From NCBI RefSeq assembly GCF_029504575.1, contig NZ_JAQFII010000001.1:5401001-5465000 (forward strand): 64,000 nucleotides of DNA, in the 5' to 3' direction. Position 1 is the stretch's first letter. Each line of letters begins with the position of its first letter. Below, piece by piece: positions 56,957-64,000 of this stretch. A model generated the notes under the pieces. The model saw only the letters and a program-made list of their open reading frames with translations, had not been told where the DNA came from and ran no database searches. This DNA comes from Streptomyces sp. SPB162. GTDB taxonomy: Bacteria > Actinomycetota > Actinomycetes > Streptomycetales > Streptomycetaceae. The position numbers were made by a program, and so were the translations under genes.

Positions 56957-59900
56957 ATGAAAACCGCCGCTCCACCCCCCGCCCGCCGGTCATCAGGAGC
57001 GTGGTCGCGGTTGCTCGCGACCACCGCCCTCGCCACCGCGACCGCGGTCATCGTCACCGGCACCCCAGCACAGGCCCTGCCGGCCCAACCGGGTTCCGCC
57101 CTCACGCAATCCGCCACTGCCTTCGACGCGGCGCACGCCGCGCAGGTCCGTGAGGCCCAGTGCCGACTCGGATACGTCACCCGCGTCGGGGGTACGGAGG
57201 CCAGGGCGGTGGCCCGTACCGGGCTGCGGGGATCCGACGCCGAACTTCTCCAAGCGGTGGTGCAGGGGGACGATGCCCCACTGGGCGTGGCGTCCGTCAA
57301 AGACGCTACGGTGCACACGGCAAAGGGGGAGGAAATCTCCCTCCGGTCCTGGGCCTGGAAGGATTCGCTGACACCATTCCGGCTGCCGACCTATACAGGC
57401 GACAGTTTCTGGATGGCGCCGGTCAACCTTGATATTTTCGAAAAGATCGGACTGCCGAAGTGGATTTTCGGCGGCGCGTACCACTGGACCGGGTACTTCA
57501 ATGAAGATCTGGCCCCGAGAGCCGGCGCCGGAACCTGGGAAACCATCAGGACGGCAGTCGAATCCCGCTATGCGCCGGGAACCGCGCCCTATCGCACGTT
57601 CTACGACAGCATGTCCAACGCCGGCGGTAATTTCGGGAATGTCTACGCCGACGACGCCCGGATGTTCTACCAGAGCGGTGGATTTCCCGACTCCGCGCCC
57701 GCCAGCGACTCGATGGAGTTTCGCACCGACGTCGAGGCCCTGAAGGCCCGGTTCGCGTCGTGCACGAGTCACAATCCCCTGGACCCGAACGGGGTGCTGG
57801 GGGCGGAGGTGGAGACGGCCTCTCTCGAATGGCAGGCCGAGCAGGCCGGTCAGAGCATCCAGCGGGACACGATCCTTGGCGCCTACTCGCAGGCCACCTC
57901 CGATCTGGGCGTGGCCGCCCAGGCCATGGGCGAGTCGGTCGGCCAGTCGCTGATCGCCGGCCTTCTGACCGAGTGGCAGGCCTACTGGCTCAAGCAGCCC
58001 ACGAGCGCCGGCGACTACCCCTCGGCCGCGGCCTTCGCGCAAGCCAAGGTCAATATCGCCCAAGCCCAGGCGCGGGCCCTGGGCCGCGTATACGTCGCCG
58101 CGCGGGCCGCGCAGTCGGCCAAGGTACAGGCGGACAAGGTCACCGCGGCGCAGACCGCGTCCTACGCCATCTCGGACACGGCCGGGCTGCCACGGGGCCG
58201 TGGTCTGATGTACGCGCAGCAGGCCGCGCAGGTCACCAAGGCCGCCGCCGCCGGAGCGCTGGCCGCTGCCAAGGCAACGGAGACCGCCGCGAACGCCGCG
58301 CGGGCTTCGGCCAACGACAGCAAGGCCCTCAACTCCCTGGCACAGACGCAGGCACACGCCACCAAGGCGGAGTTCCGTCGCGTCGCAGCGCAGGAGGCCG
58401 CAGCCCAGGCCAAGGCCGCCGCAGACGGCGCCGCCCTGCAAGCGGCGAAGGCCGCCGCCAACGCCACGAAGGCCAAGGCCGCCCAGGCCAAGGCGGAAGC
58501 CGCTGAAACCACCGCCAAGAACGCGGCCGCGGACGCGCACGCCAAGCGACTGACAGCCGAGGCCGAGCGCAACACGGCCAAGGCGCAGAAGGAGCTGGCT
58601 GAGAGCGAGCGGGCCAAGGCCGGCGCGGCCGAGCAGGTGGCACAGTCCCAGCGGACCGCCGCTGCCAACGCCCTGAGCGCCGCACAGACCGCAGGCGCAA
58701 CCGCCACCACGCAGATGAACGCGGCAGCGGCAGCCGAGGGTAAAGCGTCAACAGCACGCGATAACGCCCTGAGCGCTGAGCGTACCCAGGACACGTCCGG
58801 CGCGAAGGCGGACGCCGCTGAGGCCTATGCCTACGCGATGGAGGGTACCGATGCTGCTGCCGGGGCTCGGACAGCCGCTACCGCCGCCCGGACGGCCGCC
58901 AATGATGCCACTACGGCCGCTGCGGGTGCCCGAACGGCGGCTACCGATGCCACGACGGCGGCGTCCAACGCCCGTCAGGCGGCCACCCGCGCCACCGCCG
59001 CCGCGGCGCGTGCCAAGGCCGCCTCGGACGGTGCCCAGCGCGACGTGGCGATCACCAACGCCGCAGTGACGAAGGCCCACGCGGCCGCGGCAGATGCCAT
59101 CACGGCGTCCGCCGCCGCGGCTGAGAACGTACGTCTGGCGAAGATCTACGCGGACACCGCAAAATCGCTGGCGATCACGGCCAAGGCCGACGCTGCCATC
59201 GCCCACGCGGAGGCCACCGCTGCCACAGCGGATGCGGTTCGGACCGCCGGATTCGCTTACGCGTCGTCACAAGCGGCCCTGGCCGCCCGTGACTCCGCGG
59301 CCCAGGTCATCAATCCGGCCAACGACGCCATCGAGCTCGGCTCTCCCTACAAGGAGACCGACGCCTCCGCCGGTCTGGCCGTGCTGGTCGGGCAGGCGGC
59401 CAAGACGACCGCACAGCAGCAGGAGGCCCTGGCCAAGGCCAAGGCCGATCAGGCGGCGAAGGCCGCTACCGAGGCCGCTGCCCTGGCAGCCGCCGCTACG
59501 GCCGATGACAAGGCCGCCGCCACCGCGGCGGCGGAAGCGGCGAGTTCCGCCGTGAGGGCGGCAGCGTCACTGACCCAGGCACGTGGCTCGGCGGCAGAGG
59601 CCGCGACCGCCGCGAACGCCGCTGTCACGGCTGAAACCCACACCGTAGCCTACAACCAGCAAGCCACTGACGACGCGGCCGCCGCTTCGGCCGCATCCGA
59701 CACCGCGGGCGGCTACGCGAGCCAAGCGCGGAGCGCGGCGACCGATGCCGAACGAGACGCCGCGTCCGCCAGGGGAGCTGCCACCGCAGCCGAGGGTGAT
59801 GCGAGCACGGCACGCGGTATCGCCACCCAGGCCGAGGCCGACGCCACCACCGCGGAAGCCTCGGCCGAGCACGCGCGAGAGCTCGCCGAGGAAGCACAGC

Positions 59901-61372
59901 AGGCCGCGACCCGTACCGAGACCGCCCAGGCGCAGAACACGTTGACCACCGGGGGCGCCACCGGTGTCGGACGGATGTTCACCGAGCAGAAAATCACGTA
60001 CCTGGAGGAACCGGCACCGCAGAACGACTGCGTGATCGGTGTGGGCTTCGGCGGTTGTGATGTGCAGTACAAGCTCTACTTCACCGTGACCGTCGAATTC
60101 TACGTCTGCCGCGACCCGGATGCGGGGACCGATGTCAGCCGAGCCACGTGCCCGGTGGAATCCATCACCTGGCTCGGTGTCCGGACGACGCCGCCGCAGA
60201 CCAGGTTCGTCAACAAGCACTTCAGCAATTGGGAGATCGTCTCGACGGTGGACAAGGCCGTCCTGAAGGCTGTGTGGGAGGGCTTCACGAGCGACTTCAT
60301 CGAATGCTCGAAGGGCAGTGTCGCGAGTTGCGCCTGGGCGGCCTCCTGGTTCATACCGGATGCCGCATTCGTCCGAGCTGCCGACTTGCTGCGCTCCCTG
60401 GACGCGGCGATGCGCACGGGCATCGGTATCGGCGACGCGTTCAAGGCGCTCAAGGCGCTCAACCTCGATGCCAAGGCGATAGCCGCCATCGAGGTAGAGG
60501 TGAACCTCGTCGAGGAAGCGTTCGCGGCGTGCACCAGAAACAGCTTCCCCGGCGGTACACAGGTACTCATGGCCGACGGATCCCACCGTCCGATCAGGGA
60601 AGTCAGGGCGGGCGATCTGCTGCGGTCGACCGATCCGGACACCGGCGAACTGCGAGCGGAGCCGGTCACGGCGACCTTCGCCCACCACACCGAGCGTCTG
60701 ATGGACATCGCCCTGACCAAGGGGGGCTGGCTCACCAGCACCGCGGGGCACCGGATCTACGTCATCCAGCGCGGCTGGACCTTCGCCTCGGACCTGCGCG
60801 CCGGCGATCTGCTGCGGGCCTCGGACGGTTCCATACGGGCCGTCAGTGGTGTGCGCGACCGGGACGGCATCGCGTCACGTACGGTCTACGACCTGACTGT
60901 TGACGGTCCGCACACCTTCTACGCGCGCACCGGCGGCGCTCGGCCTCAGGACCTTCTCGTGCACAACTGCACGAACCTGATCGCTGACGAGGCGAAGTTC
61001 CCGGATGTCGCTCACACGCTGTCCGAGCATGTCAGCCCCAGCCCCGAGGACCTCATCAAGTTGGTCGACAAAAAGGGCATCAACACCGTGTACACGGATG
61101 CGGAACTTGCCCAATCCGTCGTCGACTACGGGATGCAGGAATTCCTCAAACTGCAGAAGAACGTCAAGAAACTGACGAACTGGGTTGCCAAAAATGACGG
61201 ATCCCTGCTGGAGATTCGGGGCGTTTACGGTAAAGTGGAATCGCTCGGTACCGCTTACGTAAAGAATGCGGCCGCTCGGCCGGCAGGCAACCAATACGTC
61301 ATCAAACTGCAGGTGATGCGCGGGCATAAGCCCGGGGGGTACATCGTCGCCACGTCCTATGCCGCCGGATAA
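56957..61372 (+). CDS. Polymorphic toxin: Ala-rich stalk, HINT domain and C-terminal RNase A-like toxin
   Basis: The 1471-residue protein starts with a signal peptide (MKTAAPPPARR then a hydrophobic core ending PAQA). A globular N-terminal region (about 45-360) follows, then about 630 residues (363-995) of Ala-rich predicted coiled coil. A HINT autoprotease-like domain spans Cys1192 to His1336-Asn1337-Cys1338 (opens CTRNSFPGGTQVLM, closes LLVHNC). The 133-residue tip has HTLSEHV (1353-1359) and ends GYIVATSYAAG with Thr1466 and Tyr1468, the pattern of CdiA-CT RNase A-like toxins; the Arg of that family may be Lys1368. Toxin class is an inference. The adjacent downstream gene is probably its immunity protein. 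Confidence 0.8.
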   Translation: MKTAAPPPARRSSGAWSRLLATTALATATAVIVTGTPAQALPAQPGSALTQSATAFDAAHAAQVREAQCRLGYVTRVGGTEARAVARTGLRGSDAELLQAVVQGDDAPLGVASVKDATVHTAKGEEISLRSWAWKDSLTPFRLPTYTGDSFWMAPVNLDIFEKIGLPKWIFGGAYHWTGYFNEDLAPRAGAGTWETIRTAVESRYAPGTAPYRTFYDSMSNAGGNFGNVYADDARMFYQSGGFPDSAPASDSMEFRTDVEALKARFASCTSHNPLDPNGVLGAEVETASLEWQAEQAGQSIQRDTILGAYSQATSDLGVAAQAMGESVGQSLIAGLLTEWQAYWLKQPTSAGDYPSAAAFAQAKVNIAQAQARALGRVYVAARAAQSAKVQADKVTAAQTASYAISDTAGLPRGRGLMYAQQAAQVTKAAAAGALAAAKATETAANAARASANDSKALNSLAQTQAHATKAEFRRVAAQEAAAQAKAAADGAALQAAKAAANATKAKAAQAKAEAAETTAKNAAADAHAKRLTAEAERNTAKAQKELAESERAKAGAAEQVAQSQRTAAANALSAAQTAGATATTQMNAAAAAEGKASTARDNALSAERTQDTSGAKADAAEAYAYAMEGTDAAAGARTAATAARTAANDATTAAAGARTAATDATTAASNARQAATRATAAAARAKAASDGAQRDVAITNAAVTKAHAAAADAITASAAAAENVRLAKIYADTAKSLAITAKADAAIAHAEATAATADAVRTAGFAYASSQAALAARDSAAQVINPANDAIELGSPYKETDASAGLAVLVGQAAKTTAQQQEALAKAKADQAAKAATEAAALAAAATADDKAAATAAAEAASSAVRAAASLTQARGSAAEAATAANAAVTAETHTVAYNQQATDDAAAASAASDTAGGYASQARSAATDAERDAASARGAATAAEGDASTARGIATQAEADATTAEASAEHARELAEEAQQAATRTETAQAQNTLTTGGATGVGRMFTEQKITYLEEPAPQNDCVIGVGFGGCDVQYKLYFTVTVEFYVCRDPDAGTDVSRATCPVESITWLGVRTTPPQTRFVNKHFSNWEIVSTVDKAVLKAVWEGFTSDFIECSKGSVASCAWAASWFIPDAAFVRAADLLRSLDAAMRTGIGIGDAFKALKALNLDAKAIAAIEVEVNLVEEAFAACTRNSFPGGTQVLMADGSHRPIREVRAGDLLRSTDPDTGELRAEPVTATFAHHTERLMDIALTKGGWLTSTAGHRIYVIQRGWTFASDLRAGDLLRASDGSIRAVSGVRDRDGIASRTVYDLTVDGPHTFYARTGGARPQDLLVHNCTNLIADEAKFPDVAHTLSEHVSPSPEDLIKLVDKKGINTVYTDAELAQSVVDYGMQEFLKLQKNVKKLTNWVAKNDGSLLEIRGVYGKVESLGTAYVKNAAARPAGNQYVIKLQVMRGHKPGGYIVATSYAAG

Positions 61373-61387
61373 GGGAGGAGCCGAACA

Positions 61388-62035
61388 GTGACTGAGGCGT
61401 ACTCCGACTGGGACTTCGGGCTCTCCGAGCTCTCGAAGCGGTTCGACGAACGATGGGTCCTCGAAGTGACCGCTCGCGAGGCCGTTGCCTCCGTTGCCGC
61501 ACGCGCCGACGGGATGGCCGCACGGGCCATCCTGGAGGACGCGACACGGCTGCTCACGTCATCCCTGCCGGCCTGGGCTGTCACCGCTGTGTGGCAGGGA
61601 GCGACCGGCCGCCAGCATGACCTGGAGCGTCTCGAGGTCGACGGCCGGCACTGGCTGAGCGAGGTCGCGGAAGTCTGTGTCGAGCAACTCCGCGCCAACG
61701 ACCCCGCCTACCGGAGCGTCACGCCGAAGCCGGCCCCGGACACTCGTGCCGGCGCGGTCCTGGACGAACTCCTCCTGGCGGGGCCCGCGCTGAGGGCCGC
61801 AGCGATGGGCCGCACCTACCGGGAGGTCGCCGGCCTGGTCTCCGCGCTGGACATGGTGGTCACCCAGGTCAGCCCGGATCTCGGGTTCAGGCTCTTCCTG
61901 CGGGCCATGTGCGAGTACTGGGTGCCGATCAGCCAGGCCCAGTACGACCGGTACGAGGCGCTGGGCGAGCACTTCGGATTCGGCGAGTTCCACGTCGATG
62001 ACGTCCGGTTTCTGACGACGTTGCGGACGGAGTGA
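61388..62035 (+). CDS. Putative immunity protein of the polymorphic toxin
   Basis: The 215-residue acidic soluble protein starts at GTG 61388, with GGGAGGAG 7 nt upstream, 15 nt after the toxin stop. It has no signal peptide or membrane helix and I recognise no family. A cytoplasmic acidic protein encoded immediately after a HINT-toxin gene is the usual layout of a cognate immunity protein, which would bind and neutralise the RNase tip in the producer. This role rests on position and properties only. Confidence 0.6.
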   Translation: MTEAYSDWDFGLSELSKRFDERWVLEVTAREAVASVAARADGMAARAILEDATRLLTSSLPAWAVTAVWQGATGRQHDLERLEVDGRHWLSEVAEVCVEQLRANDPAYRSVTPKPAPDTRAGAVLDELLLAGPALRAAAMGRTYREVAGLVSALDMVVTQVSPDLGFRLFLRAMCEYWVPISQAQYDRYEALGEHFGFGEFHVDDVRFLTTLRTE

Positions 62036-62040
62036 CCGGG

Positions 62041-62084
62041 GCGTCCGGTGCGGCGGGGCATCTGGGTCCCACCGCACCGGACGC
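62041..62084 (+). terminator. Hairpin terminator after the immunity gene
   Basis: GCGTCCGGTGCGG (62041-62053) pairs perfectly with CCGCACCGGACGC (62072-62084), 6 nt after the stop codon. Confidence 0.75.
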
Positions 62085-62109
62085 CGTCGGTCCGGTACGT
62101 GCCGAGACG

Positions 62110-62145
62110 GCGCACCGCTCCTCGGCGGCGCACCGCTCCTCGGCG
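62110..62145. repeat. 18-bp tandem repeat, two copies
   Basis: GCGCACCGCTCCTCGGCG occurs twice in immediate succession in the non-coding gap between the immunity gene and the TetR gene. Confidence 0.7.
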
Positions 62146-62240
62146 GCGCGCCTCGCCGGGGCGATCCACCGGCCGGGACTGACGCGTTCCTGAGAGCCAC
62201 GCCCCGGAACAGCTACGGGGTGCGGCCTCCGGCCTCGCCG

Positions 62241-62277
62241 TGCGGGGCTGCTCGTCGATCCGACGAGCAGCCCCGCA
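62241..62277 (-). terminator. Strong hairpin after the TetR gene
   Basis: TGCGGGGCTGCTCGTCG (62241-62257) pairs perfectly with 62261-62277 over a 3-nt loop. It lies about 30 nt past the TetR stop on the minus strand and could also stop transcription from the toxin side. Confidence 0.8.
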
Positions 62278-62305
62278 TTCGTTGTCCCGGCGGGGTGGTC
62301 GCCGG

Positions 62306-62950
62306 TCAGCGGATGGCTGCCAGGCCGCCCAGGAGCAGGGTGGTGAAGGTCCGGGCCCAGGTGGGGTCCACCGGTTCGCCGCTGACGAGGGTGCGGTGGA
62401 CCACCGCGCCGGCGATGACGTCGAAGATGAGGTCGATCTGGGTGGCGGCGTCGGTGCCGTCGGGGCCTTGCGAGGGCTCGTCCGGGGGGAGTTCGCCGCG
62501 GTCCTGGGCGCGGCGGCGGCCGAGGACCACGAGGCGCTTCTGGCGGTCGACGATGGCCTCGCGGATCCGCAGCCGCAGGGCGTCGTCGTGGGTGGACTCG
62601 GCGACGACGGCCATCAGGGCCGTCCTGGCCTCGGGCAGCGCCAGCAGCGCCGCGAACTGCAGCACCACGTCCTCGATGTCGGCCTGGAGGCTTCCGCGGT
62701 CGGGCAGCTCCAGTTCGTCGAAGAGCACCGCGACGGCATCGACGACCAGCTCGTTCTTGCCCGCCCAGCGCCGGTAGAGGGTGGTCTTGGCGACACCGGC
62801 CCGGGTGGCGACGTCGCCCATCGTCAGCTTGCCCCAACCCAGTTCGACCAGGGCGGCCCGGGTGGCTTCCAGGATCGCGTGGTCGGCGTCGGCGCTGCGG
62901 GGGCGGCCGGTCCTCTTCGCTGAAGTGCCGTTGTGCATGGCTGGGACCAT
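62306..62950 (-). CDS. TetR-family transcriptional regulator
   Basis: The 214-residue regulator has the HTH segment KLTMGDVATRAGVAKTTLYRRWAGKNELVVDA near the N-terminus after a basic arm (KRTGRPRSADADHAILEA), and a TetR_C-type C-terminal domain (VFDVIAGAVVHRTLVSGEPVD-like). The start may be ATG 62950 or 62938. It is divergent from the thioredoxin-like gene; an inverted repeat at 63048-63064 could be its operator. Target unknown. Confidence 0.9.
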   Translation of the reverse strand: MVPAMHNGTSAKRTGRPRSADADHAILEATRAALVELGWGKLTMGDVATRAGVAKTTLYRRWAGKNELVVDAVAVLFDELELPDRGSLQADIEDVVLQFAALLALPEARTALMAVVAESTHDDALRLRIREAIVDRQKRLVVLGRRRAQDRGELPPDEPSQGPDGTDAATQIDLIFDVIAGAVVHRTLVSGEPVDPTWARTFTTLLLGGLAAIR

Positions 62951-63047
62951 ACCGGCCAGTACGTCGAGGGGCCCGCGACCGCACCGTGACCGGGATCACG
63001 TCGCCCGACGGGGTTGGCGCTTGCGGGGATTGGACATTCAGCAGTTA

Positions 63048-63064
63048 CGCTACGACTCGTAGCG
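63048..63064. promoter_or_regulatory. Inverted repeat, probable TetR operator
   Basis: CGCTACG and CGTAGCG are separated by ACT, about 100 bp upstream of the TetR start. This compact form is typical of TetR operators in Streptomyces, and the 261-bp divergent region holds no gene. Confidence 0.55.
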
Positions 63065-63211
63065 AAAGAGCGATGACCACTGGCGCAGGTGGGGACCCAC
63101 GCCGAGAAGGACACTCTTGAACAGCGGTGAACGCTCCCGGCTGTCCGCGATCCGGCGGAGCGGCCGGGGGCCGTTCACACTTTTTCACGACGAGGGGGGA
63201 GGATTGACCTC

Positions 63212-64000
63212 ATGCAGCCACGGAACATGTCCATGAGCGGCGTGGTCGACCTCGCCGCGCTGAAGGCGGCCGGTGAGGCCAAGGCGAAGGCCGAGCAGGC
63301 CAGGGCACAACGGCAGGACGCCGGTGCCCCCGCCCCTTCCGCCGCCTCCCCGCTCGTCATCGACGTCACCGAGGAGACTTTCGAGAGCGCGGTACTGCAG
63401 CGCTCCTCCGAGGTCCCGGTCGTCATCAGCTTCTGGGCCGAACAGGCCGAGCAGAGCAAGCAGCTCAACGAGACGCTGGAGCGACTGGTCGGCGAGTACG
63501 CCGGCCGCCTGCTCCTCGCGCGCGCTGACGTCTACGCGAACCAGCTGCTGTTCCAGCAGTTCGGCGCCCAGGGCGTGCCGGCCGTCTTCGCGGTGCTCGC
63601 CGGTCAGGCGATGCCACTCTTCCAGGGCGCGGCCGCCGACGACCAGATCCGCGAGGTGCTGGACCAGCTGATCGCCGTCGGTGAGCAGCGCTTCGGCATC
63701 GTCGGCACTCCCGTCGAGGCGGGCGCGGCTCCGGCCGCCGCCCCCGAGCCCCGGCCCGCCACCCCGCAGGAGCTGGCCCTGTCCGCCGCGCACGACGCGC
63801 TGGACGCGGGCGACCTGGGTGGCGCCGTCCAGGCGTACCGGAACGTGCTGTCGACCGAACCGGCCAACGCCGAGGCAAAGCTGGGCCTGGCCCAGGCCGA
63901 ACTGCTGCAGCGGGTGCAGGACGCCGACCAGCAGGCGGTCCGCAAGGCCGCGGCCGACGACCCGACCGACGTGCCGGCCCAGCTGGCCGCCGCGGATCTC
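63212..64000 (+). CDS. Thioredoxin-fold/TPR protein (YbbN/CnoX-like), 3-prime truncated by window end
   Basis: The visible 263 codons encode a 45-residue disordered N-terminus, a thioredoxin domain (about 48-155) and the start of TPR repeats (from about 183; AHDALDAGDLGGAVQAYRNVL). The active-site segment reads FWAEQAEQSKQL where thioredoxins have FWAEWCGPCKQL, so both Cys are lost (Ala79 and Ser82) and it is not a redox enzyme. This is the YbbN/CnoX-type chaperone layout. The ATG at 63212 has GGGGGGAGG about 9 nt upstream. It runs off the window edge. Confidence 0.88.
   Translation, partial: MQPRNMSMSGVVDLAALKAAGEAKAKAEQARAQRQDAGAPAPSAASPLVIDVTEETFESAVLQRSSEVPVVISFWAEQAEQSKQLNETLERLVGEYAGRLLLARADVYANQLLFQQFGAQGVPAVFAVLAGQAMPLFQGAAADDQIREVLDQLIAVGEQRFGIVGTPVEAGAAPAAAPEPRPATPQELALSAAHDALDAGDLGGAVQAYRNVLSTEPANAEAKLGLAQAELLQRVQDADQQAVRKAAADDPTDVPAQLAAADL

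Noticed and set aside
60530..60970. Intein inserted in a host protein
   Set aside because: The HINT domain is followed by only 133 residues that look like a toxin tip, with no split housekeeping domain on either side, so a pretoxin HINT fits better.

Overview
The window is chromosomal DNA from a Streptomyces or close relative. The evidence is very high GC with strong third-position G/C bias, frequent GTG and TTG starts, an ATP synthase operon in actinobacterial order, the mycelial coiled-coil pair FilP and Scy, NucS instead of MutSL-type mismatch repair, and a TTA (bldA-type) codon in a secreted chitinase. Gene order up to about 51 kb resembles, from memory, the S. coelicolor SCO5365 to SCO5419 core region. 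The block at about 51-62 kb looks like a strain-specific insertion. No tRNA, rRNA or CRISPR array was seen.

Layout. 1-8.4 kb: tail of a membrane protein, then atpIBEFHAGDC behind a Rex-operator-like site. 8.4-13.2 kb: DUF2550 gene, a tandem 59-bp repeat, and the chiC-chiR-chiS chitinase locus with its paired direct repeats. 13.3-17.7 kb: PduO-type cobalamin adenosyltransferase, a drug-type ABC exporter with a divergent TetR regulator, 3-hydroxybutyryl-CoA dehydrogenase and a STAS protein lacking the phospho-acceptor Ser. 17.8-23.2 kb: a membrane-anchored NTPase-like protein, nucS, an SCO5389-type protein, an LLM flavin oxidoreductase and a small Cys/His protein. 23.2-27.4 kb: two tandem ABC export systems. 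27.5-32.1 kb: filP and scy. 32.3-35.6 kb: methylmalonyl-CoA epimerase, thiolase, meaB and a MarR regulator. 35.7-41.8 kb: three tandem AIM24 genes, DUF2127, DUF3817, a thiamine-binding-type protein, and an ArsR/MFS pair. 41.9-47.9 kb: a divergent FemX/MurJ pair, then an ECF sigma factor, membrane protein and L,D-transpeptidase operon. 48-51 kb: MarR, DUF3817, icmA and a tiny DUF397-like gene. 51.1-55.4 kb: an OmpR-type two-component system facing a second MurG-like glycosyltransferase and a sugar nucleotide SDR. 55.5-62 kb: a MITE-like element, a VCBS-repeat secreted protein, and a 1471-residue polymorphic toxin (Ala-rich stalk, HINT, RNase A-like tip) with an adjacent putative immunity gene. 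The window ends with a TetR regulator and the start of a CXXC-less thioredoxin/TPR protein.

Themes. (1) Coenzyme B12-dependent acyl-CoA rearrangement: adenosyltransferase, epimerase, MeaB chaperone and IcmA are all here, though scattered. IcmA carries the isobutyryl-CoA-specific Phe80 and Gln198. (2) Envelope biogenesis: MurJ, FemX, L,D-transpeptidase and a MurG paralogue under a two-component system. (3) Secretion and competition: chitinase and the toxin-immunity pair.

Three genes (ABC permease at 23.25 kb, MFS transporter at 40.47 kb, sensor kinase at 51.1 kb) are broken by what looks like one extra base in a run of four C or G. The shared pattern points to base-calling errors rather than three independent pseudogenes.
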